Below are positions 23,901-38,900 of a stretch of 64,000 nt of DNA, one piece after another (positions within the stretch are counted from its first letter, which is position 1; every line of letters starts with the position of its first letter). This stretch comes from Bolinopsis microptera. Lineage: Eukaryota; Ctenophora; Tentaculata; Lobata; Bolinopsidae. The DNA is taken from assembly GCF_026151205.1 (NCBI RefSeq), contig NC_087084.1:1712312-1776311 (forward strand), read 5' to 3'. The notes below the pieces were generated by a model. That model was not told where the DNA came from. It saw nothing but the letters and a program-made list of their open reading frames with translations, and searched no databases. Made by a program: the position numbers and the translations under genes.

Positions 23901-26900
23901 CCTTGTGGCTCCAAATTCAAATCTAAACTATTGACAAAGTTCTTTCTCGCACCTGATAATATAGTAGTCTCCGTTTTTAATGTCCAGCTCATAAGCCGAA
24001 CAAGGGTTAGGTTGGCAGGTGGGTGGAGAGCCGGACCACTTTCCATTCTCCTGACAAGTAAGACTAGTGGGTCCGGTGAGAGTGTAGCCGGAGTAACACT
24101 GGAACGTTCTCGTGCTGCCGCAGTAGCCTGAGTAGCTGTTGTCGCTGTAGTTACCGTTACTGAGGAGAGAGACAGTTAGCTGCAGTAGTAGTGACGTCAT
24201 CAGGAGTAGTGACGTCACCAGGAGTAGTGACGTCACCAGGAGTAGTGACGTCACCAGGAGTAGTGACGTCACCAGGAGTAGTGACGTCACCAGGAGTAGT
24301 GACGTCACCAGGAGTAGTGACGTCACCAGGAGTAGTGACGTCACCAGGAGTAGTGACGTCATCAGGAGTAGTGACGTCACCAGGAGTAGTGACGTCACCA
24401 GGAGTAGTGACGTCACCAGGAGTAGTGACGTCATCAGGTTAGCTGCAAGGCGAACAACTTGTTTGATTTTGGCATCATGATTATAAAACATCTAATATGA
24501 AATATAGAACAAACATGTGACATGCACGGTGCACCTGAACTTGATGATATCACACTTAATGAGCTTGCAGTAAGGTAGCTCCTCTGACCATGTCCCATCT
24601 GCTTGGCAGGTGTGGTCCGAGGATCCTGGACTAACTCCGTTATATGGAGTATGCATCTCGTAGCAACTGAGGGAGTTACAGTGGTTTTATTAAGAATATT
24701 ATATTGTTGACTTTTTGAAAATAGTTACCCTCGCACAAGATTATTTTCAATTTTCTTGTTGTGTTCCACAACTCTGTGTTAAAAGTATCACCAGGATTAC
24801 TTCAGGAATACTTCATGAATAACTCACCTATCACACTTGACTCTCACCCGATCCCCATAACACTGAGTATCATCCAGCTCTTCTACCTGCGAGGATTTAA
24901 AATTACAAGCTTATCACAAAACAGTATATCCACCACGTGACACAAACCAACCAATCAGATCACAGTATTAGTACCACGTGACACAAACCAACCAATCAGA
25001 CCACAGTATTCACACCACGTGGCACAAACCAACCAATCAGAGCACAGTATTAGTACCACGTGACACAAACCAACCAATCAGAGCACAGTATTTACACCAC
25101 GTGACACAAACCAACCAATCAGAGCACAGTATTCACACCACGTGACACAAACTAACCAATCAGAGCACAGTATTAAGACCACGTGACACAAATCAACCAA
25201 TCAGAACACAGTATTCACCCCACTTAACACAAACTAACCAATCAGAGCACAGTATTTACCCCACTTGACACAAACTAACCAATCAGAGCACAGTATTCAC
25301 ACCACGTGACACAAACCAACCAATCAGACCACAGTATTTACACCACGTGACACAAACCAACCAATCAGAGCACAGTATTTACACCACGTAACACAAACCA
25401 ACCAATCAGAGCACAGTATTCACACCACGTGACACAAACCAACCAATCAGAGCACAGTATTCACACCACGTGACACAAGGAACTAACACAGGGTTACCCA
25501 CCTGTCCATTGAGGAGGAGTTGTCTCCGAGGGCAGCACTTCTTCTGGCACTGTGGTACTTCACTATTCCACTGAGAATTGCTTTGACAGAACAGGGACTT
25601 CACTCTCCCTCTTACCTGGTAACCTTCGTCACATTGAACTTCCTGAGAGCAAGTAGTTACAACGCTGGATCTAACTATGTATAATCTAAGAACAATTCTA
25701 CGCTCCATCAAATCGATTCCTCTAAAAGTCAAATCATCGAGATATATAAATGTTCAAAATTAAATGAAATTAAAATGAAAAGTCAAAACCTCAGCTACAT
25801 ATCAAAATATAAACCCTACCAAATGTTGACTGCAGTCAAATTCAGAAAGTGTGTAGCAAGTTCGTTCCAATCTGGGTCCGTAGCAAACTTTGTTACGGAT
25901 TGGAATGAGTTTACTGTTGGGGCCTGCTGTTACTTTAGGACATTGTATCCTGTTACACGTGGGAAGCTCTGTTGGTTCCCACAAGCCAGACGGGTTCCGC
26001 TTGTCGCTGAAAAGTTTGTTTTACTGTGCTCTGATTGGTTAGTTTGTGTCACGTGGTGTGAATACTGTGCTCTGATTGGTTAGTTTGTGTGTTTGCGGAT
26101 GGGTTCCGCTTGTCGCTGAAAATTTTAACTGTTTCATGATTTGTGGTGTAGGTTAAGTGTTTTAGTGAGTGAGTTTTTTTAAGCAATGAGCATATTTTCA
26201 ATCAAAACCACGATTTAAAAACTACCGAAAGAAGCCACTATTCCCCTAAAAAAGCGAGTATTCCCCAAACTACTAACTTATCAGTGCAGGTAAAAGTAAG
26301 CTCCTCCTTTGCCTGGTGACAATAATCACAGTCGTAAGTAACACTGCTCATATACACATACTCCTCCTCCTCCTCTAATACAGGGGAGTACTTGCCGTTC
26401 TGGACTTCTCGGGGGGTGTTGCAGGTCTTTACCTGTAAAAGGAGGGAGTGAGGGAGTGAGGGAGTGAGGGAGTGAGGGAGTGAGGGAGTGAGGGAGTGAG
26501 GGAGTGAGGGGAGTGAGGGAGTGAGGGGAGTGAGGGAGTGAGGGGAGTGAGGGAGTGAAGGAGTGAGGGAGTGAAGGAGTGAGGGAGTGAGGGAGTGAAG
26601 GAGTGAGGGAGTGAGGGAGTGAGGGAGTGAGGGAGTGAGGGAGTGAAGGAGTGAGGGAGTGAAGGAGTGAGGGAGTGAAGGAGTGAGGGAGTGAGGGAGT
26701 GAGGGAGTGAGGGAGTGAGGGAGTGAAGGAGTGAGGGAGTGAAGGAGTGAGGGAGTGAAGGAGTGAGGGAGTGAAGGAGTGAGGGAGTGAGGGAGTGAGG
26801 GAGTGAGGGAGTGAGGGAGTGAGGGAGTGAGGGAGTGAGGGAGTGAGGAAGTGAGGGAGTGAGGGAGTGAGGGAGTGAGGGAGTGAGGGAGTGAGGGAGT

Positions 26901-29900
26901 GAGGGAGTGAGGGAGTGAGGGAGTGAGGGAGTGAGGGAGTGAGGGAGTGAGGGAGTGAGGGAGTGAGGGAGTGAGGGAGTGAGGGAGTGAGGGAGTGAGG
27001 GAGTGAGGGAGTGAGGGAGTGAGGGAGTGAGGGAGTGAGGGAGTGAGGGAGTGAGGGAGTGAGGGAGTGAGGGAGTGAGGGAGTGAGGGAGTGAGGGAGT
27101 GAGGGAGTGAGGGAGTGAGGGAGTGAGGGAGTGAGGGAGTGAGGGAGTGAGGGAGTGAGGGAGTGAGGGAGTGAGGGAGTGAGGGAGTGAGGGAGTGAGG
27201 GAGTGAGGGAGTGAGGGAGTGAGGGAGTGAGGGAGTGAGGGAGTGAGGGAGTGAGGGAGTGAGGGACTGAGGGAGTGAGGGAGTGAGGGAGTGAGGGAGT
27301 GAGGGAGTGAGGGAGTGAGGGAGTGAGGGAGTGAGGGAGTGAGGGAGTGAGGGAGTGAGGGAGTGAGGGAGTGAGGGAGTGAGGGAGTGAGGGAGTGAGG
27401 GAGTGAGGGAGTGAGGGAGTGAGGGAGTGAGGGAGTGAGGGAGTGAGGGAGTGAGGGAGTGAGGGAGTGAGGGAGTGAGGGAGTGAGGGAGTGAGGGAGT
27501 GAGGGAGTGAGGGAGTGAGGGAGTGAGGGAGTGAGGGAGTGAGGGAGTGAGGGAGTGAGGGAGTGAGGGAGTGAGGGAGTGAGGGAGTGAGGGAGTGAGG
27601 GAGTGAGGGAGTGAGGGAGTGAGGGAGTGAGGGAGTGAGGGAGTGAGGGAGTGAGGGAGTGAGGGAGTGAGGGAGTGAGGGAGTGAGGGAGTGAGGGAGT
27701 GAGGGAGTGAGGGAGTGAGGGAGTGAGGGAGTGAGGGAGTGAGGGAGTGAGGGAGTGAGGGAGTGAGGGAGTGAGTGAGGGAGTGAGGGAGTGAGGGAGT
27801 GAGGGAGTGAGGGAGTGAGGGAGTGAGGGAGTGAGGGAGTGAGGGAGTGAGGGAGTGAGGGAGTGGGGGAGTGGGGGAGTGAGGGAGTGAGGGAGTGAGG
27901 GAGTGAGTATTTACACCACGTGACCCCTCACCTGACACTGGAAGTCCTCTCCGTCCCAGGTCTGATCGGTACCACAGCCCCTCACACTGTCCCCACTTGA
28001 GTGGAAGTAACCTGCGTAAGTTATTATTAAATAAGATTTAGTTGCTGACACAGCTTCGATTCAGCTGACGTGCGATATGAAATCAATATGAAACCCCGAA
28101 ATAAACGAGTTATACACTACTGCCACTTATACCCTTGCTATTTTTTATCTTACCTTCGTTACAAGTATATTCAATGTGGTCACCACAGTGAAACTCAGTG
28201 GAGTTAATGTCTGCATTTCCTGGAATCTCTGGTTTCCCACAGTACTTTCTCTGACAGACAGGCTCACTCCCGTTCCAGTTACCATGCTCCTCACAGGCTA
28301 GGATGTGGTACCTGGGGTACACAGAGCTGGTCTTCAAGATGGCAGGATCAGTCATAGAGTTAGGGAACTTGTAGCAGGAGTTACAGGAGAAGGTGACTAC
28401 AGTCCCGTAGTGGTGGTCTGGGGTGGAGAGGTACCCCTCATCTGGTGCTTGCAGCTGAGTGCAGTTCCGGATCCTACAGACTGCTTCCGAGCCAGACCAC
28501 TCTTTGGTGTTGCTGCATGTTCTGGTGAGGTCACCAGTTACCAGCTCGTAGCCGGTGTTACACTCAAACTGTGTAGCTTGGTTACACCCCGTGTTGCTGA
28601 TTACCACGTGGGCGTGTTCTGGCAGTTCCAGAGGTTCACATACCTTGGGGAGACAGGTGGGGAACTTGCCTTGCCAGGACCCCTTGGTGCAGTCAGTGGG
28701 GTGGGTTCCCTTGCACTCCACCTCAGCACAGTTGCAGTCTCCAGGATCCTCCATCTCGTAGCACTCATCACACTCGTATCTGATAAGCCGGCCACACTGG
28801 TAATCACTCCCATCTGTCACGAACGAGGCGTGGTCGAATTCTTGCGGAGGTTCACACTTCTTAACATTGACTACAGGTTCCTGAGTCTTCCACTCCCACT
28901 CCCTAGCCATGTTGCAGCGGACAGCAGTGTCCCTAGAGTCACCCTCTCTACACTTATCAGTGTAGAAACACTCCTCGCACTCCAACTGGCGAGTGCTACC
29001 ACAGGTGATGTGTTCCCCGGGAAAGGAGCACTGAGTGTCCACAAAGGGGAGCTCACTGCACTCTTTTAGAGAACAGGTTGGGATGTTAGCAGACCACTGT
29101 TTGTTGGGGAGACAGGTGTGGGTCAGCTCCCCATCCAGTGCTTCGTAACATTCCTTACACTCCAGCTCCACCTCCTTCCCGCACAGCACAGCAGACTCCA
29201 TTGAGGTGTCTGTGTATCTAATGTGTTGAGAGGGGTCAGGGGTTCTAGCTGGACAGGACTTCCTGGAGCACACCTCGTCCTGGTTAGTCCAGGTCCCTGG
29301 GTGCTGACACTCTCTTCGTGGTGCTGTCTCGTAGTGCTCCTCTCCACTGGGGAAAATAGGGAGTTAAACAAGTGAACACTTCAACAGGGTGATAAATATA
29401 ATATCATAGTATTGAAACGTTAATCATAGGGTCCAAGTTCAGAATCGAAATCTGTCCAGTATCCATTATCCAACTGCAAAGTTTTGTCAACTAATATATA
29501 ACTAACTACTACTACTATGTCAGAACTAAGTGTAAGCAAAAGTGTGATATTCCATCAAGATGAGTTACCTGTTATACTCATAGCACTCCTGGCACGCAAC
29601 ATCCACCCTCTGACACACGTGATCCCCTCCGCAAACTTCCCGCTGTTCCTCGTCCCCTACACTTGTGTAATTGTAAGTCATGATCACCACATCGTAGGTG
29701 GGGTCCCCACTTCTTATCTCCGATATAGCGGGGCAGCACACCGGCACACACTCGGGCTGGTCCCCATCAAACTGCCATTCCTCGTCCACTGTACACCTGG
29801 CTGAGGCTGCTCCACTCAACTTGAAACAGGAGGGGCAGGAGAACTGGATAGTGGAGCCGCAGGAGAAGGAGGGACCGTGGGAGACTAGAGGGTCGGATAG

Positions 29901-32900
29901 CATTGGGGGGAGGCACTCCAGGACTGAAATATTTATTGTTAGCCGCAGGAGAAGGAGGGACCGTGGGAGACTAGAGGGTCGGATAACAATGGGAGGAGGC
30001 ACTCCAGGACTGAAATATTTATTGTTGGCACACATTTGGGTTTAGATGTTGATTGCTACCACGTCAACTGTTTTTGTTTCTCTGGTTAATTTATATATTT
30101 GTATCATTTTAGACACCTGGATGTTTACAGGCTTACAGGGGTTTACAGGAATGTCTAGAGATCTCACAAGAACTGCCTATAATCTAAACTTACTGAAGCA
30201 AGTAGGAGGATCAGCAGGGAACCAAGATGTTTCGTTAGTCCCACTAACTGGCTTACAGGATCTCTCTGAACTTCCGTCCAACTCCCAGCATCTGGGAGTT
30301 TAGTAATCAATAACTACAGATTATTGGAATGAACTACCGTCCAACTCCCAGCATCTGAGAGTTTAGTTATCAATAACTACAGATTATTGGAATGAACTAC
30401 CGTCCAACTCCCAGCATCTGAGAGTTTAGTAATCAATAACTACAGGTTATTGGAATGAACTACCGTCCAACTCCCAGCATCTGGGAGTTTAGTAATCAAT
30501 AACTACAGGTTATTGGAATGAACTACCGTCCAACTCCCAGCATCTGAGAGTTTAGTAATCAATAACTACAGGTTATTGGAATGAACTACCGTCCAACTCC
30601 CAGCATCTGAGAGTTTAGTAATCAATAACTACTGGTTATTGGAATGAACTACCGTCCAACTCCCAGCATCTGAGAGTTTAGTAATCAATAACTACTGGTT
30701 ATTGGAATGAACTACCGTCCAACTCCCAGCATCTGAGAGTTTAGTAATCAATAACTACAGATTATTGGAATGAACTACCGTCCAACTCCCAGCATCTGAG
30801 AGTTTAGTAATCAATAACTACAGATTATTGGAATGAACTACCGTCCAACTCCCAGCATCTGGGAGTTTAGTAATCAATAACTACAGATTATTGGAATGAA
30901 CTACCGTCCAACTCCCAGCACCTGAGAGTTTAGTAATCAATAACTACAGGTTATTGGAATGAACTACCGTCCAACTCCCAGCATCTGAGAGTTTAGTAAT
31001 CAATAACTACAGATTATTGGAATGAACTACCGTCCAACTCCCAGCATCTGGGAGTTTAGTAATCAATAACTACAGGTTATTGGAATGAACTACCGTCCAA
31101 CTCCCAGCATCTGAGAGTTTAGTAATCAATAACTACAGATTATTGGAATGAACTACCGTCCAACTCCCAGCATCTGAGAGTTTAGTAATCAATAACTACA
31201 GGTTATTGGAATGAACTACCGTCCAACTCCCAGCATCTGAGAGTTTAGTAATCAATAACTACAGGTTATTGGAATGAACTACCGTCCAACTCCCAGCATC
31301 TGAGAGTTTAGTAATCAATAACTACAGATTATTGGAATGAACTACCGTCCAACTCCCAGCATCTGAGAGTTTAGTAATCAATAAGTACAGGTTATTGGAA
31401 TGAACTACCGTCCAACTCCCAGCATCTGGGAGTTTAGTAATCAATAACTACAGGTTATTGGAATGAACTACCGTCCAACTCCCAGCATCTGAGAGTTTAG
31501 TAATCAATAACTACAGAGTATTGGAATGAACTACCGTCCAACTCCCAGCATCTGAGAGTTTAGTAATCAATAACTACAGATTATCTGAACTACCGTCCAA
31601 CTCCCAGCATCTGAGAGTTTAGTAATCAATAACTACAGATTATTGGAATGAACTACCGTCCAACTCCCAGCATCTGAGAGTTTAGTAATCAATAACTACA
31701 GATTATTGGAATGAACTACCGTCCAACTCCCAGCATCTGAGAGTTTAGTAATCAATAACTACAGATTATTGGAATGAACTACCGTCCAACTCCCAGCATC
31801 TGAGAGTTTAGTAATCAATAACTACAGATTATTGGAATGAACTACCGTCCAACTCCCAGCATCTGAGAGTTTAGTAATCAATAACTACAGATTATTGGAA
31901 TGAACTACCGTCCAACTCCCAGCATCTGAGAGTTTAGTAATCAATAACTACAGATTATTGGAATGAACTACCGTCCAACTCCCAGCATCTGAGAGTTTAG
32001 TAATCAATAACTACAGGTTATTGGAATGAACTACCGTCCAACTCCCAGCATCTGAGAGTTTAGTAATCAATAACTACAGGTTATTGGAATGAACTACCGT
32101 CCAACTCCCAGCATCTGAGAGTTTAGTAATCAATAACTACAGGTTATTGGAATGAACTACCGTCCAACTCCCAGCATCTGGGAGTTTAGTAATCAATAAC
32201 TACAGGTTATTGGAATGAACTACCGTCCAACTCCCAGCATCTGAGAGTTTAGTAATCAATAACTACAGATTATTGGAATGAACTACCGTCCAACTCCCAG
32301 CATCTGAGAGTTTAGTAATCAATAACTACAGGTTATTGGAATGAACTACCGTCCAACTCCCAGCATCTGAGAGTTTAGTAATCAGTAACTACAGATTATT
32401 GGAATGAACTACCGTCCAACTCCCAGCATCTGAGAGTTTAGTAATCAATAACTACAGATTATTGGAATGAACTACCGTCCAACTCACAGCATCTGAGAGT
32501 TTAGTAATCAATAACTACAGGTTATTGGAATGAACTACCGTCCAACTCCCAGCATCTGAGAGTTTAGTAATCAATAACTACAGATTATTGGAATGAACTA
32601 CCGTCCAACTCCCAGCATCTGAGAGTTTAGTAATCAATAACTACAGATTATTGGAATGAACTACCGTCCAACTCCCAGCATCTGAGAGTTTAGTAATCAA
32701 TAACTACAGATTATTGGAATGAACTACCGTCCAACTCCCAGCATCTGAGAGTTTAGTAATCAATAACTACAGATTATTGGAATGAACTACCGTCCAACTC
32801 CCAGCATCTGAGAGTTTAGTAATCAATAACTACAGATTATTGGAATGAACTACCGTCCAACTCCCAGCATCTGAGAGTTTAGTAATCAATAACTACAGGT

Positions 32901-35900
32901 TATTGGAATGAACTACCGTCCAACTCCCAGCATCTGAGAGTTTAGTAATCAATAACTACAGGTTATTGGAATGAACTACCGTCCAACTCCCAGCATCTGA
33001 GAGTTTAGTAATCAATAACTACAGATTATTGGAATGAGCTACCGTCCAACTCCCAGCATCTGAGAGTTTAGTAATCAATAACTACAGGTTATTGGAATGA
33101 ACTACCGTCCAACTCCCAGCATCTGAGAGTTTAGTAATCAATAACTACAGATTATTGGAATGAACTACCGTCCAACTCCCAGCATCTGAGAGTTTAGTAA
33201 TCAATAACTACAGGTTATTGGAATGAACTACCGTCCAACTCCCAGCATCTGAGAGTTTAGTAATCAATAACTACAGGTTATTGGAATGAACTACCGTCCA
33301 ACTCCCAGCATCTGAGAGTTTAGTAATCAATAACTACAGATTATTGGAATGAACTACCGTCCAACTCCCAGCATCTGAGAGTTTAGTAATCAATAACTAC
33401 AGATTATTGGAATGAACCGTCCAACTCCCAGCATCTGGGAGTTTAGTAATCAATAACTACAGATTATTGGAATGAACCGTCCAACTCCCAGCATCTGAGA
33501 GTTTAGTAATCAATAACTACAGATTATTGGAATGAACTACCGTCCAACTCCCAGCATCTGAGAGTTTAGTAATCAATAACTACAGATTATTGGAATGAAC
33601 TACCGTCCAACTCCCAGCATCTGAGAGTTTAGTAATCAATAACTACAGATTATTGGAATGAACTACCGTCCAACTCCCAGCATCTGAGAGTTTAGTAATC
33701 AATAACTACAGATTATTGGAATGAACTACCGTCCAACTCCCAACATCTGAGAGTTTAGTAATCAATAACTACAGATTATTGGAATGAACTACCGTCCAAC
33801 TCCCAGCATCTGAGAGTTTAGTAATCAATAACTACAGATTATTGGAATGAACTACCGTCCAACTCCCAGCATCTGAGAGTTTAGTAATCAATAACTACAG
33901 GTTATTGGAATGAAAAGGTTACTTGTACTCCCAGCATCTGAGAGTTTAGTAATCAATAACTACAGATTATTGGAATGAACTACCGTCCAACTCCCAGCAT
34001 CTGAGAGTGTTGTAATAAATAACTACAGGTTATTGGAATGAACTACCGTCCATCTCCCAGCATCTGAGAGTTTAGTAATCAATAACTACAGATTATTGGA
34101 ATGAGCTACCGTCCAACTCCCAGCATCTGAGAGTTTAGTAATCAGTAACTACAGATTATTGGAATGAACTACCGTCCAACTCCCAGCATCTGAGAGTTTA
34201 GTAATCAATAACTACAGATTATTGGAATGAACTACCGTCCAACTCCCAGCATCTGAGAGTTTAGTTATCAATAACTACAGATTATTGGAATGAACTACCG
34301 TCCAACTCCCAGCATCTGAGAGTTTAGTAATCAATAACTACAGATTATTAGAATGAACTACCGTCCAACTCCCAGCATCTGAGAGTTTAGTAATCAATAA
34401 CTACAGATTATTGGAATGAACTACCGTCCAACTCCCAGCATCTGAGAGTTTAGTTATCAATAACTACAGATTATTAGAATGAACTACCGTCCAACTCCCA
34501 GCATCTGAGAGTTTAGTAATCAATAACTACAGATTATTGGAATGAACTACCGTCCAACTCCCAGCATCTGAGAGTTTAGTAATCAATAACTACAGATTAT
34601 TGGAATGAACTACCGTCCAACTCCCAGCATCTGAGAGTTTAGTAATCAATAACTACAGATTATTGGAATGAATTACCGTCCAACTCCCAGCATCTGGGGG
34701 TTTAGTAATCAATAACTACAGGTTATTGGAATGAATTACCGTCCAACTCCCAGCATCTGAGAGTTTAGTTATCAATAACTACAGGTTATTGGAATGAATT
34801 ACCGTCCAACTCCCAGCATCTGAGAGTTTAGTAATCAATAACTACAGATTATTGGAATGAACTACCGTCCAACTCCCAGCATCTGAGAGTTTAGTAATCA
34901 ATAACTACAGATTATTGGAATGAACTACCGTCCAACTCCCAGCATCTGAGAGTTTAGTAATCAATAACTACAGATTATTGGAATGAACTACCGTCCAACT
35001 CCCAGCATCTGAGAGTTTAGTAATCAATAACTACAGATTATTGGAATGAACTACCGTCCAACTCCCAGCATCTGAGAGTTTAGTAATCAATAACTACAGG
35101 TTATTGGAATGAACTACCGTCCAACTCCCAGCATCTGAGAGTTTAGTAATCAATAACTACAGATTATTGGAATGAATTACCGTCCAACTCCCAGCATCTG
35201 AGAGTTTAGTAATCAATAACTACAGGTTATTGGAATGAACTACCGTCCAACTCCCAGCATCTGAGAGTTTAGTAATCAATAACTACAGATTATTGGAATG
35301 AACTACCGTCCAACTCCCAGCATCTGAGAGTTTAGTAATCAATAACTACAGATTATTGGAATGAATTACCGTCCAACTCCCAGCATCTGAGAGTTTAGTA
35401 ATCAGTAACTACAGGTTATTGGAATGAATTACCGTCCAACTCCCAGCATCTGAGAGTTTAGTAATCAGTAACTACAGGTTATTGGAATGAACTACCGTCC
35501 AACTCCCAGCATCTGAGAGTTTAGTAATCAATAACTACAGATTATTGGAATGAATTACCGTCCAACTCCCAGCACCTGGGAGTTTAGTAAATTTTAATAT
35601 AGTCAAATTCCACTTATATTTGTTAATATTAGTATTATTATTATGGGGAGGGACGAGTTATTTTATTAATGTTTTTATGTTTTTATTATCTTGACAGTTG
35701 CTGTTGTAACTCAAGATTTGAAATTTGTATTCCTTGTATTCCTTGTATTCCTTGTATATCTTGTAGTAATCAATAACTACAGATTATTGGAATGAACGGG
35801 TTACTTGTAATATGTGGACAATTATACTGCTCAACAGCTTTATCACTTTATTGAAATGATGGAAACGCCAGATCTTACCACTTCTGAACAATATAACCTA

Positions 35901-38900
35901 CAGCAGGCTACGTGCCTGACCTACAGGCCCAACTTTTCACCCCCAAAATAACCCCTCAAAAGTACATCACCTCCAAAAGTTACAAAAACAACTACTTACT
36001 CGTCATCACAAGAATATTGTATCGGTTCCTTGCAGGAGTAGATCTCTCTTACTGGGTTCAGAACTAAATGGTCTGTTAGCTCCTCTGGTTTATTGCACAA
36101 CTTCACTGTTGTGGAGAATGTGGTTAGTAATCAGAAGTCTGTGGTTTAGATTCGGAACAAGTTGGAATGCTGAATTGGATATTTGTAAATGTTGTTATTC
36201 ATTAAGGTAAAATATTTATTGATTTGTGATCTGATTCTCACAGATGGGGCAATATTCGCGAGTAAGAAACTCAGAGAGCTACAATATTTCCTTTCATTTA
36301 CTTTGGTAGTAAATACAGTATATATTTATATATTTATTATATGATATATATTATACTTTATTAATATATAGTAAATATAGGCAGAGGTATTGCACAAGTT
36401 TACCAAAGAGCTATACATATATCCTAACAAAATATTTCCTTGTGTTTGACTTACGCTCGCATACAGGAGCAATAGTCCAGGTCTTATCTTCCTTGCACTG
36501 CACAGTCTTGTTACCCTTGAGGTTGTAGCATTGATCACACTCGTATTCGACCGGGTCGCCACACTTGTACGTCTTCACAGCCTGGGCCTGAAGGAAGGTG
36601 AGTTTGGTATTCTGTGTTTGTAACACGACATCTGTCCGACAGCACTATTTTCTTGTGTTTGATGTGATATCTCAAAATTGGCACATAGAAACTCGCTCAA
36701 ACTTACACAGATTATCCGTTCTATAACCACCATATTTAATGGAAAGTTTCAAGAAAATCGTACGGTAGGATCCGACATAAACTATTGTCCGAATAACCTA
36801 TTTTGGTATCCTGTGTTTGAATTGGTTGCTTACTTTATAACGGCACCATAATTTGATACCTTTGGTAACTTAATTTCTCTTATAACACTTCGACTTTTCT
36901 TCTGCTATAAAATCATACCTTTGTTGAACCATGCTAAGTTTTTAATGTAATTTGGAAGTTGACAAAATTAAAAAATTACTTTAAGATCAGAAAATATTAA
37001 ATATATGAGAATCACTTACCGCACTAAATTTAGACATAATCCCATCAATCTCCTCCACAATAAACGACAAATCCTCTCCATATCCTAGTCCAAAGTTCTC
37101 TGTAACATTAACCAGTTTGGGATAGCTGGGATGCTCGCACTGCTTGATGCCACACCCGGGCACCTCCCTCTCCCACCCCACCTCTCCTGCTGCATTCTCA
37201 GTGCAGTGGATATCAACTGCTTCCAGCTCAAAGCAAGGATCACATTTAACCGTGATATATTCACCACAGTTGTAGGAATCCTTATCAGGAGCTATCTCTG
37301 TGTTGCCAGGAACAGCTGGTTTCTGGCAGGTTTTGATAGAGCAGATTGGTTCAGGCTCACTCCAGCCCCCTCCATGCAGACACTCCGCACTGTTGGAGCC
37401 TGAGGTCCTCTGGTAGCACGTGTTGCAGGTGTACGTGACCTGGTCTCCACACAGATTGTAGTTGCTGTTAGATATCTGACCATTCTCTGGGTCCCCCCTC
37501 TTCTCACATTCGTACAGAGTACACTTGGGTACTGGTTTAGACCAGGACCTGGGGAGAATCAAGTTAGACTACAACCCGGGGAGTGGAGAAGCATCGTGTT
37601 GGACATTTTATGGGATAACGGGTCTTTACAAACAAGTGAAAACAAATTTTAGATACAGTATTATTCAGAACATTGCTGGTACTACACATGTTCGTCATTC
37701 CCCCTACATTCCCCCTACATATCCCCTACATTCCCCCTACATTCCCCCTACATTCCCCCTACATTCCCCCTACATTCCCCCTACATTTCCCCTACATTCC
37801 CCCTACATTCCCCCTACATTCCCCCTACATTCCCCCTACATTCCCCCTACATACCTATCATGGAGACACTGAGCGGACTCATCCCCCTCCAGATAATAAC
37901 ATTTGTCACACGCGTAGTTTACTACAGCACCACATTGTTGGGAGTCTACTGTCCCGGCTCCGTTTCTAGGTTGTCCTGGTGCTGGACACTCCTTTCCTGG
38001 GTGAGGTGCAGGTTAGAGTGATGATATCAAGTCTCCGTAGTGATTGAGCCTCTAGGATGAGGCCGGGCGGGGTTCCTTATACTCCTATAGCAGATGGTAG
38101 CAAAGAGACTTACACTAAAATGTTGTCAGTAAGACTCACAACTGATTCCTCATGAAACGAAGCTAGAAGATATTGTAAGATAAGAGATAACACGTGACTT
38201 ACTGACACACGCGGGCACCTCAGCTGACCAGGTCTTATCTGACTGACACCTCACCTCCTCCTCACCCTGCAGTTCGTGACACTCCTCACACGAGAACTTG
38301 ATGCTTGACCCACATGTTGTCTCCAGGGAGGTCATCATACCGTTTTCTGGCGCTTCTAGTGCTGGACACTGTTTTACTAGATAGAACCGATGTTAGAACT
38401 TATAGTGAATATGACTTATGATGACTTAGGATGACTTAGGATTAAAATGTAAAAGCAATTACCTCTTAGATATTAAGTTACAGTTGCTTGTTGGTTACAA
38501 GATTGCAGTTTGGTTGTGAGGATCACGGTACAATAGAATTACCAAAGAGTCAAGGGGACTATTTCTAGTATAGAAACCCTGTAAACTCAATTAAACACTA
38601 ACTTTTGCAGGAGTAAGATTGTCCGTCCCACTTAGCCTTACTCTGCCAGGGGTTGTAGTCATCAGGTTTATTTGGCTGGCATCTGTGGGTTTCACTTCCT
38701 GATATGGTTCATTGTTTCACTAAAACAACTATAAGTCTGGTATGTAAAAAAAGTAAATGATTAACATTCCTTCTATTCACTTTTACAATTGGTCCATTAA
38801 GTGTTTCACTAAAACAGCCATAAGTCTGGTATGTAAAAACGATGTGAAAGTAATTTGACCTTGTAATTAACATTCCTTGACCCTTGTATTCACTTTTACA

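Noticed and set aside
26238..27938. Long minus-strand frame rich in Ser-Leu-Thr-Pro-His repeats
   Set aside because: It is the translation of the GGGAGTGA octamer array. Only the exon 38 part (26278-26432) is coding, supported by splice sites and the CCP pattern.
30268..35590. 63-bp satellite as the tail of a LINE (plus-strand frame reads YWNELPSNSQHL)
   Set aside because: The resemblance to a LINE C-terminus is short and has stops on both sides, while the unit matches the exon 34 acceptor edge base for base.
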